Source: an uncultured Flavobacteriaceae bacterium (lineage in GTDB: Bacteria > Bacteroidota > Bacteroidia > Flavobacteriales > Flavobacteriaceae). Taken from it: a stretch of DNA of 64,000 nt. A program made the translations under genes and the position numbers. The stretch lies in contig CANMFO010000003.1 of NCBI GenBank assembly GCA_947497245.1, positions 62,001 to 126,000 of the forward strand, given 5' to 3'. Positions 8,567-17,120 of this stretch are shown here, piece by piece. Numbering within the stretch: the stretch's first letter is position 1; every line of letters starts with the position of its first letter. The notes beneath the pieces were generated by a model. The model had not been told where the DNA came from, made no database searches, and saw only the letters and a list, made by a program, of their open reading frames with translations.

Positions 8567-8600
8567 GCCAAGGAACATGACAAAAATCATGTTCCTTGGC
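8567..8600. terminator. 14-bp inverted repeat between nrdD and norC
   Basis: A perfect 14-bp stem (8567-8580 with 8587-8600) with a six-base loop CAAAAA starts 41 bases after the nrdD stop. A T-rich run (CTTATTTTTA) follows ten bases later. It can act as terminator of nrdGD. The top of the stem is also CATGA-N6-TCATG, the core of a Crp/Fnr-family site, so the element may be a double-duty operator. Confidence 0.6.
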
Positions 8601-8620
8601 GAGGATCTGTCTTATTTTTA
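8576..8620 (+). promoter_or_regulatory. norC promoter with Crp/Fnr-type site
   Basis: CATGACAAAAATCATG (8576-8591) has a TGA-N6-TCA core centred at 8583.5. A near-consensus -7 element, TATTTTTA (7 of 8 to TAnnTTTG), is at 8613-8620, predicting a start near 8627 and a site centre near -43, the position of a class II activator. The nadA promoter has the same spacing. The leader to the norC ATG is about 46 bases. Confidence 0.5.
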
Positions 8621-8672
8621 TCCCATTAAGGAGAAAAAGACCTTTTTATATTATATACTAATCCACATCACC

Positions 8673-9113
8673 ATGTTATCAAAAAAACAAGCACGTACTT
8701 TTTTTCTTGGGGGGACCGTAGTAACCTTTCTGATCTTTATCGGGCTCACCGTGTACTCTTTCAGTAAAGAACAAGATCAATCGAACTATGGAAACATTAC
8801 CGAGCAGGTCGTTCGGGGAAAACAACTATGGGAATCCAATAACTGTATGGGTTGCCACACGATATTGGGCGAGGGGGCCTACTATGCTCCAGAACTTACC
8901 AAGGTCATTGACCGTAGGGGCGAGGGGTACATAAAAGCGGTGTTGACCTCCCCGATTCCTTGGGCACCCAATGGAAGAAAAATGGTGGCCTACGGTTTTT
9001 CGGAAGAAGAGGCCGAAGACCTTATTGCATTCTTTGATTGGATCGATGACATCGACCTTAACGGATTCGATACGGTCGTATCCCCTATCGCGAAAGACAA
9101 AATGAACAATTGA
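8673..9113 (+). CDS. norC: nitric oxide reductase cytochrome c subunit
   Basis: 146 residues from the ATG at 8673. One N-terminal membrane helix (residues ~8-30) anchors a periplasmic cytochrome c domain with heme motif CMGCH (Cys58, Cys61, His62) and a probable axial Met in GRKMVAYG. NorC passes electrons to the heme b of NorB. An in-frame ATG at 8577 was rejected because it lies inside the 8567-8600 inverted repeat and upstream of the promoter. First gene of the denitrification operon. Confidence 0.93.
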   Translation: MLSKKQARTFFLGGTVVTFLIFIGLTVYSFSKEQDQSNYGNITEQVVRGKQLWESNNCMGCHTILGEGAYYAPELTKVIDRRGEGYIKAVLTSPIPWAPNGRKMVAYGFSEEEAEDLIAFFDWIDDIDLNGFDTVVSPIAKDKMNN

Positions 9114-9215
9114 CACAGCTGGCATGGAATATCCAGGACAATGGTGTCGATACCCATCGATGGGATTGGACGGATGTTGCGGCCGACCGAAAATAACTAA
9201 TTAAAAAATAGACAG

Positions 9216-10553
9216 ATGAAATACAAATCACAAAAAGTGGCCTATTGGTTTTTTGCCCTGTCCATGTTGCTGCTTGTTTTACAGTTGACCTATGGATTTA
9301 TAATGGGCTTCGCACGGATAGGCCTGGACGGATTGCACGATTTTATACCTTTCAACACGGCAAGGGCCGTACATACCAATCTCCTTGTAGTTTGGCTGCT
9401 TTCCGGCTTCATGGGTGCCGCCTATTACATTATACCGGAAGAGGCACAACGCGAGCTGGTCAATGTAAAATGGGCCTATGTACAACTAATTTCGCTGGCC
9501 CTGGTCGGGGTCGCGGCCATAATAGGTTATCATTTCAATTGGTGGGAAGGACGCAAGTTTTTGGAGATACCCAGACAGTTGGATTTTCTGGTCGTGGCCA
9601 ATGTCCTATTGTTCCTAGGGCTGATACTGGCAACACTTTTCAAGGGAAAGCGCAGGACCACCACCGCCCTTGTACTTTCCATGGGACTCTTGTTCGCCGC
9701 TTTGTTGTACCTGCCGGGGATGTTGCCCTTTGACAGCCAGGTAACAGATTCTTTCTTTCGCTGGTGGGTGGTGCACCTTTGGGTCGAGGGCGTGTGGGAA
9801 TTGATCATGGGCGGTATCCTGTCGTTCCTGTTGATCAAACTTACCGGGGTAGATCGGGAAGTAATCGAAAAATGGCTGTACGTCATTGTCGGATTGACGT
9901 TCCTATCGGGAGTCCTTGGAACCGGACACCACTACTACTACATTGGTGTCAACAAAATTTGGCTGATCGTTGGCGGTATTTTCTCCGCCTTGGAACCCTT
10001 GGCCTTCCTGGCCATGGCATTGTTTGCCGTGAACATGTACCGCAAGGGCGAAAAAAAGCATCCCAACAAGATCGCACTGTTTTGGACCCTGGGCGCCGCC
10101 ATTGTATCGTTCCTGGGCGCCGGTCTCCTCGGTTTTGCCCATACCTTGCCCCAGACGAACCTGTACACCCATGGTACTTTGGTAACCGCTATGCACGGTC
10201 ATCTCGCCTTTTGGGGGGCGTACGCCATGATCGTTCTTGCCATCATTAGCTATAGCTTGCCGAACATGACCGGTAGAAAACTATACCTCACCGCCCGTGG
10301 CAGGGCCGCCTTCTGGCTCTCCAATATCGGGATGATCGGGATGACCGTTGCATTCGGAGTGGCAGGGGTTGCCCAGGTATATCTGGAACGGAAGTTCAAA
10401 ATGGACTTTATGCAGGTACAGAACGAGATCAGCATCCACTTTGTGGTGCTCATCCTCTGTGCTTCGGTATTGACCTTTGGGATCGCGCTGTACATCATCG
10501 ATTTTATAAAACACGGTCGTCCCACGGACGAAGCATTGGAAGTACAAACCTAA
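9216..10553 (+). CDS. norB: nitric oxide reductase catalytic subunit (cNOR type)
   Basis: 445 residues, about twelve membrane helices, reducing 2 NO to N2O. Ligands of the family can be placed: His53 and His329 for low-spin heme b, His327 for heme b3, and His187, His238, His239 with Glu191 for the non-heme iron; Glu195 is also kept (HLWVEGVWELI). From His187 to His329 these lie at a constant offset of 20 from Pseudomonas NorB numbering. No quinol-oxidising N-terminal extension is present, so this is the cytochrome c-dependent form, consistent with norC next door. The 102-base gap to norC holds a 12-bp palindrome (CCCATCGATGGG, 9153-9164). Confidence 0.95.
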   Translation: MKYKSQKVAYWFFALSMLLLVLQLTYGFIMGFARIGLDGLHDFIPFNTARAVHTNLLVVWLLSGFMGAAYYIIPEEAQRELVNVKWAYVQLISLALVGVAAIIGYHFNWWEGRKFLEIPRQLDFLVVANVLLFLGLILATLFKGKRRTTTALVLSMGLLFAALLYLPGMLPFDSQVTDSFFRWWVVHLWVEGVWELIMGGILSFLLIKLTGVDREVIEKWLYVIVGLTFLSGVLGTGHHYYYIGVNKIWLIVGGIFSALEPLAFLAMALFAVNMYRKGEKKHPNKIALFWTLGAAIVSFLGAGLLGFAHTLPQTNLYTHGTLVTAMHGHLAFWGAYAMIVLAIISYSLPNMTGRKLYLTARGRAAFWLSNIGMIGMTVAFGVAGVAQVYLERKFKMDFMQVQNEISIHFVVLILCASVLTFGIALYIIDFIKHGRPTDEALEVQT

Positions 10554-10584
10554 ACAGCAAATAACAATCAAATTTATACAACAA

Positions 10585-12048
10585 ATGAAAGCACTAAAAA
10601 GCCACATGATGTCGCTATGCCTTTTGGCGATCATTGCCATGGGAATGCAGGCCTGTATTGAATCCAACACAAAAAAAGAATACGTCAACGCTGCCGATAT
10701 CCGGGTAGGGGGGGAAATGGACGCGGAGCTCACCTCACCTCCCGACGTTCCCCGATCGGTGGGCAATCGAATGGCCAAGAAACTTATCGTGAATATGGAA
10801 ATCCTTGAAAAAGAAGGGACCATGACCGATGGTACCACCTACAATTATTGGACATTTGGGGGGTCGGTTCCCGGAAGTTTCATTCGCACAAGGATCGGGG
10901 ACGAGGTGGAATTTACATTGTCCAATCATCCCGATAACAAGCTGCCCCACAATATCGATTTACATGCAGTTACGGGCCCGGGCGGTGGTGCAACATCCTC
11001 TTTTGTTGCACCGGGCCATGAGAAAAAGTTCAATTTTAAGACCATAAACGAAGGCCTGTACGTGTATCATTGTGCTACGGCCCCGGTAGGGATGCACATT
11101 GCCAACGGGATGTACGGCCTAATTTTGGTCGAGCCGAAAGGCGGCCTCCCACCGGTGGACAAGGAATACTACGTAATGCAGGGCGACTTTTATACCAAGG
11201 GTGAAAATGGCGATCCGGGACTGCAACCTTTCGATATGCAAAAAGCGGTGGACGAAGATGCCGACTATGTGGTTTTCAATGGCCGCGTGGGCTCCATGAC
11301 CGGGGACAATGCCATTACCGCCAATGTGGGTGAAACGGTTCGTTTGTTCGTGGGGAACGGGGGCCCCAATCTAATTTCCTCTTTCCATGTCATTGGTGAG
11401 ATTTTCGATAAGGTGATGGTGGAAGGGGGCAACAGCATCAATGAGAACGTGCAGACCACCTTGATTCCGGCCGGCGGGGCAGCGATCGTGGAGTTCAAGG
11501 TCGATGTTCCCGGAACCTTTATATTGGTCGACCACTCCATTTTCAGGGCTTTCAACAAAGGCGCTCTGGGCATGTTAAAGGTACAGGGGGAAGAAAACAA
11601 AAACATATATTCCGGTGTGGTACAAGAAGGGATCTACCATCCTGAAGGTGGCGGAATCCAAGAGATGCCGGACGACGGTACAGCCGAGGTCAAAAGGACG
11701 GTTACGGAAAAGACCCTGGCTGAAAAAATGGAATCCGGCAAGCAGGTCTACGCAAAAACGTGTTTCGCCTGTCACCAGGCGAACGGGGAAGGGATTCCCA
11801 ACGCATTTCCACCTTTGGCCAACTCAGATTACCTAAATGCCGATGTGAACCGGAGCATAGAGATCGTGCTCAAGGGCAAGACCGGGGAAATTACGGTCAA
11901 CGGCCAAAAGTATAACAGCATCATGACCAAGCAGGCCATAAGTAGCGAGGAAATAGCCGATGTGCTTACCTATGTCTATAATTCCTGGGGGAACAAGAAA
12001 ACGAACGTAACCACCTCCCAGGTCGAACAGGTAAAAAGCGGGCACTAA
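10585..12048 (+). CDS. nirK: copper nitrite reductase with C-terminal cytochrome c domain
   Basis: 487 residues; reduces nitrite to NO in the periplasm. N-terminal lipoprotein-type leader with Cys24. Two cupredoxin domains follow: type 1 copper ligands His122, Cys163, His171, Met176; type 2 ligands His127, His162 and a third His in SSFHVIG; the catalytic Asp is Asp125 (NIDLH). After about residue 360 a linker leads to a class I cytochrome c domain with CFACH (Cys393, Cys396, His397) and probable Met447. The fused cytochrome should feed electrons straight to the type 1 copper. Placed 31 bases after norB, so NO made here is consumed by NorBC of the same operon. Confidence 0.95.
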   Translation: MKALKSHMMSLCLLAIIAMGMQACIESNTKKEYVNAADIRVGGEMDAELTSPPDVPRSVGNRMAKKLIVNMEILEKEGTMTDGTTYNYWTFGGSVPGSFIRTRIGDEVEFTLSNHPDNKLPHNIDLHAVTGPGGGATSSFVAPGHEKKFNFKTINEGLYVYHCATAPVGMHIANGMYGLILVEPKGGLPPVDKEYYVMQGDFYTKGENGDPGLQPFDMQKAVDEDADYVVFNGRVGSMTGDNAITANVGETVRLFVGNGGPNLISSFHVIGEIFDKVMVEGGNSINENVQTTLIPAGGAAIVEFKVDVPGTFILVDHSIFRAFNKGALGMLKVQGEENKNIYSGVVQEGIYHPEGGGIQEMPDDGTAEVKRTVTEKTLAEKMESGKQVYAKTCFACHQANGEGIPNAFPPLANSDYLNADVNRSIEIVLKGKTGEITVNGQKYNSIMTKQAISSEEIADVLTYVYNSWGNKKTNVTTSQVEQVKSGH

Positions 12049-12061
12049 AACACAGCGGGAA

Positions 12062-12838
12062 ATGACGGTTTTAAGATGGATATTTTGTGTGCTTTTTCTT
12101 TGGATGAACAATGCAAATTGTCAATCTAAAATGGTCGCCATAAAAGGGGGAACCTACATCCCCCTCTATGGAAGGGACTCGCTCAAGGTTGCGATAGCGG
12201 ACTTTTACATGGACGTATACCCCGTGACCAATCAGCAATTTGTCAAGTTTGTGGCCCAAAACCCGAAATGGAAGCGATCCAAGGTCATAGCCCTCTTTGC
12301 AGATGGCAACTATCTTATGGATTGGAAGTCCGATACCGTTCTGGGCGAGCAACAATCTTTAAAGGCCCCGATCACCAGCGTGAGCTGGTTTGCGGCCAAT
12401 GCCTATTGCGAATGTCAGGGAAAACGGTTGCCGACCATAGACGAATGGGAGTATGTGGCCATGGCCAATGCGGACCTCCCGGATGCACGGCAGCTAAAAA
12501 CCTATAATGAATACATTCTGGGGTGGTATGAAAAGCCAAGAACGTTCAACAACGATATTGGATCTACCTTTAAAAATTATTGGGAGGTTTACGACCTGCA
12601 TGGTCTGGTTTGGGAATGGACTTCCGATTTTAATTCGGTATTGGTATCGGGCGAATCCAGAAAAGATGTAGACAACGACAGTAATCTTTTCTGTGGAAGC
12701 GCCGCCATCGGTGCGACCGACCTTATGAATTATGCCGCCTTTATGCGATATGCGATCAGAGGAAGCCTCAAAGCCAAATACACCATGAAGAACTTAGGGT
12801 TCAGATGTGCAAAAGACAAAAAAAATGAAACGCTTTAG
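12062..12838 (+). CDS. nirV: NirV-like formylglycine-generating-enzyme-family protein
   Basis: 258 residues: an N-terminal signal peptide, then an FGE/SUMF1 fold (MVAIKGGTY, DVYPVTNQQFVKF, SVSWFAANAYCECQGKRLP, HGLVWEWTSDF, RGS, LGFRCAK). NirV proteins of this fold are known neighbours of nirK in several denitrifiers, with no settled function. The export signal puts this one in the periplasm with NirK. It starts 13 bases after nirK and overlaps the next gene by 14 bases. True sulfatase-activating activity is unlikely to be its role here but cannot be excluded. Confidence 0.8.
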   Translation: MTVLRWIFCVLFLWMNNANCQSKMVAIKGGTYIPLYGRDSLKVAIADFYMDVYPVTNQQFVKFVAQNPKWKRSKVIALFADGNYLMDWKSDTVLGEQQSLKAPITSVSWFAANAYCECQGKRLPTIDEWEYVAMANADLPDARQLKTYNEYILGWYEKPRTFNNDIGSTFKNYWEVYDLHGLVWEWTSDFNSVLVSGESRKDVDNDSNLFCGSAAIGATDLMNYAAFMRYAIRGSLKAKYTMKNLGFRCAKDKKNETL

Positions 12839-13553
12839 ATCAATACTCCCGCTTTTGGCCATGGTGCTGTCGTTGCTTGCCTGCAAGGACAAAACTCCCA
12901 CGACCGTCGGCACCAAAGAAATGGCATATCAATGTCCCATGAAGTGCGAAGGTGAAAAAACACATAACGCGGCCGGTAGTTGTACGGTCTGTAAAATGGA
13001 TTTACAGCCCATCGTCCCTCTTGCTGTGGGAGACCTAAGGGTCGATATGATTTCCGATGAATCCATTTTTAACCTGACCTCCGAGTGGAATACGGAAGAG
13101 GGCAATACCATTGCGCTAAGGGACCTAAAGGGAAAAACCTTGGTCATGGTCATGATCTACACTAGCTGTAAGGCGGCTTGCCCCCGACTGGTCGCCGATA
13201 TGCGCAATATTGAGAAACAGGTCCCAAAAGAACACCACAAGGATCTGAGGTATGTCCTGGTCAGCATCGATCCGGAAACCGATACCCCTACGCGCTTAAA
13301 AGCATTTGCCAAGGAAAACCTTATGGATGCGGAGCACTGGACATTCCTTCAGGGCACGGAGAACGGGGTGCGCGAATTTGCCAATGTCCTGGCCGTAAAA
13401 TACAAGCAGATCTCCCCCATGGATTTTTCCCATTCCAATATAATCAGTGTGTTCGACCCGGGAGGAGAGCTGGTTCACCAGCAGGAAGGCCTAGGGGTGG
13501 ATAACAGGGAAACCGTGAAAAAAATAATTGAGACCGTCGAAAAACAGATCTAA
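12825..13553 (+). CDS. Sco1/SenC-type copper chaperone with N-terminal heavy-metal-binding domain
   Basis: 242 residues from the ATG at 12825. A lipoprotein leader ends at LLACK. Next comes a small Cys-rich unit (YQCPMKC ... CTVCKMDLQP) of the heavy-metal-binding type found at the start of some CusB proteins, then a Sco thioredoxin fold with CKAAC and a distal His (DFSHSN). Sco proteins load copper into CuA or other cuproenzymes. Inside an operon with a copper nitrite reductase, delivery of copper to NirK is the natural inference. An in-frame ATG at 12807 exists, but the lipoprotein signal favours 12825. Confidence 0.88.
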   Translation: MKRFRSILPLLAMVLSLLACKDKTPTTVGTKEMAYQCPMKCEGEKTHNAAGSCTVCKMDLQPIVPLAVGDLRVDMISDESIFNLTSEWNTEEGNTIALRDLKGKTLVMVMIYTSCKAACPRLVADMRNIEKQVPKEHHKDLRYVLVSIDPETDTPTRLKAFAKENLMDAEHWTFLQGTENGVREFANVLAVKYKQISPMDFSHSNIISVFDPGGELVHQQEGLGVDNRETVKKIIETVEKQI

Positions 13554-13679
13554 AAAAACATTCATGATCGCAATCCGGTTTAACCCAGTGCATAAAGGTC
13601 CAAATACCCGCCCGTGCCCGATTCTTACCGGATCGCTCTGCGCCATTGTTTTTTGGGCCTTCAACTAACGATCGTTACT

Positions 13680-14501
13680 ATGCTACAGAACATAAAGAAC
13701 AACACCCGAGAGACGTCACAACTTAAGAAGGACGGACCCTACTACAAGCCCATAGCCAAAGAGGTTGAAACCTTTGAGCATTCGTACCTGCAAAAACTTC
13801 CTTTTCTTTTAAAGGGCCCCACAGGTACGGGAAAATCAAGGTTCATTGAGTATATGGCACATCGATTGGACCAAAAGTTGATCACGGTCAGTTGCCATGA
13901 AGAGACCTCATCGACCGACCTGATCGGACGATACATCATTAAGGGAGCGGAAACCGTGTGGTTGGACGGGCCCTTGACCACGGCGGTCAAAACGGGGGCC
14001 ATCCTGTATTTGGACGAAATAGCGGAGGCACGGCCGGATGTTATCGTGGCCATCCATTCACTGACCGATCACCGGCGCGAACTGTTTATTGATAAACTGG
14101 GCGAAACGGTAAGGGCACATCCCGATTTTATGTTGGTCGCTTCCTTTAACCCAGGCTACCAACGCGGGTTCAAAGAACTGAAACCTTCCACCAGACAGCG
14201 CTTTGTGGCGGTCTCCTTCCATTATCCGGAAGCCAGGTCCGAAGCGGTTATTTTGGTGAATGAGACCGGTATTTCCGAGGGCGATGCCAAAAAATTGGTG
14301 AACATAGCCAACAAGATCAGGAACCTTACCGAGTTGGGCCTTGCCGAGACCGTTTCGACACGACTGCTTGTGGATGCTGCCAAGTTGATAGGTTCCGGGC
14401 TGTCAAAACGATTGGCGGTACATGTCGCTGTGGTCGAACCACTGACCGATGATGTGGAAGTTATCACGGCCTTGAACGATCTGTGCGATCTAATGATATA
14501 G
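13680..14501 (+). CDS. norQ: NorQ/CbbQ-type AAA+ ATPase (MoxR class)
   Basis: 273 residues from the ATG at 13680. Walker A GPTGTGKS is near residues 45-53 and Walker B ILYLDEI near 108-114, followed by the family's ASFNPGYQ and STRQRF (arginine finger). NorQ works with NorD to activate NorBC, probably by inserting the non-heme iron. The following gene is norD, seven bases on. A longer frame from 13614 is less likely: it adds residues of no family pattern. Confidence 0.93.
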   Translation: MLQNIKNNTRETSQLKKDGPYYKPIAKEVETFEHSYLQKLPFLLKGPTGTGKSRFIEYMAHRLDQKLITVSCHEETSSTDLIGRYIIKGAETVWLDGPLTTAVKTGAILYLDEIAEARPDVIVAIHSLTDHRRELFIDKLGETVRAHPDFMLVASFNPGYQRGFKELKPSTRQRFVAVSFHYPEARSEAVILVNETGISEGDAKKLVNIANKIRNLTELGLAETVSTRLLVDAAKLIGSGLSKRLAVHVAVVEPLTDDVEVITALNDLCDLMI

Positions 14502-14507
14502 GAGGTT

Positions 14508-16283
14508 ATGTTTGAGTTCGAACCCGATGAATACCTCTTCACCAAATTTGCGCACTACTTCAAGCGCCGCAGAAAGAAAAAGGAGGCAGGCTTGGAACAT
14601 GCGGTGGCCCTGAAGGATGTAAAATCACGCTTGACCCTATTTGCACGCGCCATTACCGGAAAGCCCGTTGAAATCTATGCCGCCGAAAGGGAAGGGGGCT
14701 ACAAGGACAGCAACTTTTTTCTGCCTTCCACCTATGCCGCGTTTTCAACGGTCGAGGAAAACATGGCCTTCTACCTGTTCAGGGTTTTGTATTTGGGGGT
14801 TCAAAGCAAACTGGACCTCAACTGGAAGGAACCCGGTGAACATACGCTCAAGGACTCTCGGGAAAAAGCGGGGGAAGCTGCGAAAGAGGTACTGCCCTTG
14901 CTGTTCAGCGAATTTCCACCAACTGAAGGCTTCTGTCAAAAGTACATCGCACACTACTCCAAAAAAGCAAAAAAGAATTCCATGCCCGACTTTTCGTTCG
15001 TCTATGGAAAATGGATGCGCAATTCGCCCGATGAAACACAGGGCGACACTCTTAAAAATTTTTCGGAACAGGTGAAGGCGGCCGATGGCGAACGGCCAAA
15101 AACAATCCTAAAGGCCAACGTCGTGGAAGAGATTATCTCGGTACAGGTAGATGAAAAGCAGGTGGAGGACGCGGTCTTGCAACATCAGTTCGAAAAGGTG
15201 GAGACCGCAGATGAATTTGGCGGAAATTTCAAAAATATGGACGGAGACGACGAGCTTGACGACCATGCCAATGCCCTGGAAGACCTCAGCATGAAGTTCA
15301 GCGTTCGGGTGGATGATACCGCGCATTCCGTATACCAGGCCGATTTTGTTGAAAACACCACTATTGCTGAAAGTGCCGAACGTGATGACAATGGATATTT
15401 TGTCCATTATGATGAATGGGACCAAGCGAACCGAACCTACAAACCTGATTTTTGCAAGGTATATCCCAAGACCGTCCTAAAAACGGCCCCGACCTACTAC
15501 AAGGAAACAATTTCCAAAAACCGGTCCACATTGCTGGGTTTGAGAAAGATGCTGACCGCGGTGAACAATCGGTATCGGCAACAGCGCAGGCAAACCCAGG
15601 GAGAGGAATTTGATTTGGATGCCATTACCGATTTGTTCGTCGATGTCAACTCGGGGCATACCCCTTCGGAAAAAATTTACTTGTCCAAGCGCAAAAAGGA
15701 AAAGGACCTGTCCGTACTGCTGTTGTTGGACTGCAGTTTGTCAAGCGATGGTTACGCGGCCGGAAACCGTGTTATCGATGTTGAGAAGCAAGTATCCATC
15801 CTGTTTGGGGAGATATTGGACGAGTTCGACATCGACTTCTCCATCCACTGCTTTTACTCCAAGACAAGAAACCGTTCCACATATATCACCATGAAAGGGT
15901 TCGATGAGGATTGGGGAAGGTCCAAGTTCAAGATAGGTGCCGTGGAACCCAGCGGCTATACCCGTATTGGCCCGGCATTGCGACATTCGGGAGCCTTGTT
16001 GGACAAAAGGGACACCAAGAACAAATGGGTGATCCTCATTTCCGATGGAAAGCCCAACGACTATGATCGATATGAAGGAAGGTACGGAATAAACGACATT
16101 AAGCAGGCCCTGAGGGAACTCAACGAACGCCAGATAAATTCGTATGCCCTGGCCATAGAGGCACAGGCAAAATACTATTTGCCGCAGATGTTCGGACAAA
16201 ACCATTATCAGATCCTGACCACTCCGGTAGAACTGTTGCAATCCCTTGTAAAACTGTACGAAAGAATAAAACATCAATCCTAG
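14508..16283 (+). CDS. norD: NorD-type protein with C-terminal VWA domain
   Basis: 591 residues, cytoplasmic. The N-terminal two thirds are NorD-specific, with an acidic stretch around residues 240-260. The last ~190 residues form a von Willebrand A domain with a complete MIDAS: DCSLS, a Thr in SGYTRIG, and Asp in ISDGKPNDYD. It is the adaptor that the NorQ ATPase uses to mature NO reductase. The gene begins seven bases after norQ; AGGAGG, a rare good ribosome-binding sequence, spans the junction. Confidence 0.92.
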   Translation: MFEFEPDEYLFTKFAHYFKRRRKKKEAGLEHAVALKDVKSRLTLFARAITGKPVEIYAAEREGGYKDSNFFLPSTYAAFSTVEENMAFYLFRVLYLGVQSKLDLNWKEPGEHTLKDSREKAGEAAKEVLPLLFSEFPPTEGFCQKYIAHYSKKAKKNSMPDFSFVYGKWMRNSPDETQGDTLKNFSEQVKAADGERPKTILKANVVEEIISVQVDEKQVEDAVLQHQFEKVETADEFGGNFKNMDGDDELDDHANALEDLSMKFSVRVDDTAHSVYQADFVENTTIAESAERDDNGYFVHYDEWDQANRTYKPDFCKVYPKTVLKTAPTYYKETISKNRSTLLGLRKMLTAVNNRYRQQRRQTQGEEFDLDAITDLFVDVNSGHTPSEKIYLSKRKKEKDLSVLLLLDCSLSSDGYAAGNRVIDVEKQVSILFGEILDEFDIDFSIHCFYSKTRNRSTYITMKGFDEDWGRSKFKIGAVEPSGYTRIGPALRHSGALLDKRDTKNKWVILISDGKPNDYDRYEGRYGINDIKQALRELNERQINSYALAIEAQAKYYLPQMFGQNHYQILTTPVELLQSLVKLYERIKHQS

Positions 16284-16306
16284 ACCGGGACTGCCCAAGA
16301 AACCCC

Positions 16307-16888
16307 ATGGACCAAGAAACCATAGATAGCGCAAACCTCTACTACCCCCCTGGCGGCATATTGCTATGGATCATTATCTTCTTGGAATTGGCGACCTTTG
16401 GTATTGCCTTGGTGGCCATGGTCTACTCGGGCAAGGCAGAACCTGTACTGTTTCACGAGTCAAGACTTTCACTGAACGTCACGTATGGAACCATCAATAC
16501 TATTTTTCTCCTGACAAGCGGGTTTTTTATGGCGCTTTCCGTGAAAGCGGCGAAGTCCGGAGGGAAACGGCGGGCAAGGAAATATCTGCCGGCCACGATA
16601 CTCTTTGGAACCCTGTTCGTAGGCTTAAAAAGCTTGGAGTACCACGAAAAGATCGTTGCCGGATCAAGCTTGGGGTACAATACGTTTTTCGACTATTATT
16701 GGATGCTCACGATGTTTCACCTCGTTCATGTCATCGTGGGCTTGGTTATCCTGGTTTCAGTTTATTTTGGTGTAAACAAGAAAAATGGATCTACATCGAT
16801 CCAGGATATAGAGGCAAGCGCGGCTTTTTGGCATATGTGCGACCTCATTTGGCTGTTGTTGTTCCCCGTACTTTATTTGACCTTTTAG
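16307..16888 (+). CDS. norE: NorE-like cytochrome c oxidase subunit III family protein
   Basis: 193 residues with about five membrane helices. Family features include the acidic SLEYHEK segment, WMLTMFHLVHVIVG and a final WHMCDLIWLLLFPVLY. NorE proteins are non-essential partners of NO reductase in denitrifiers; their mechanism is not settled. The stop codon abuts the next start (norF-like), so the two are coupled. Confidence 0.85.
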   Translation: MDQETIDSANLYYPPGGILLWIIIFLELATFGIALVAMVYSGKAEPVLFHESRLSLNVTYGTINTIFLLTSGFFMALSVKAAKSGGKRRARKYLPATILFGTLFVGLKSLEYHEKIVAGSSLGYNTFFDYYWMLTMFHLVHVIVGLVILVSVYFGVNKKNGSTSIQDIEASAAFWHMCDLIWLLLFPVLYLTF

Positions 16889-17119
16889 ATGGATAGGACC
16901 ACCACAATTTCTTGGATATTTTTAGTTGCACTGACCGTTGTCACCCTGTTTCTTTCAGGCATTCGACAAAACTATGCCGCCTTGCTGATCATGATTGTGG
17001 CCGCTTCGAAATTTTTGGTGGTCGGATTTCAATTTATGGAACTGAAGCGCGCGCACCCTTTTTGGAAATTTTTGATTGTGACCTATGTAGTTATCTTAAC
17101 GGCCCTCTTATCGATATGA
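16889..17119 (+). CDS. norF: NorF-like small membrane protein (COX subunit IV family)
   Basis: 76 residues, three membrane helices, with the short prokaryotic subunit IV pattern (FLVVGFQFMELKRAHPFW). It begins on the base after the norE-like stop. NorE and NorF together support full NO reductase activity in model denitrifiers. Its stop lies one base from the stop of the convergent Rrf2 gene, so it closes the operon without room for a terminator. Confidence 0.82.
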   Translation: MDRTTTISWIFLVALTVVTLFLSGIRQNYAALLIMIVAASKFLVVGFQFMELKRAHPFWKFLIVTYVVILTALLSI

Positions 17120-17120
17120 C

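Noticed and set aside
8577-8672. 32-residue N-terminal extension of norC
   Set aside because: The upstream ATG lies inside the 14-bp inverted repeat and before the predicted transcription start; the sequence before the ATG at 8673 lacks NorC-like features.
9110-9196. 28-codon frame between norC and norB as a gene
   Set aside because: Too short, needs a TTG start overlapping a stop, and has no recognisable feature; mentioned only as a low-interest observation.
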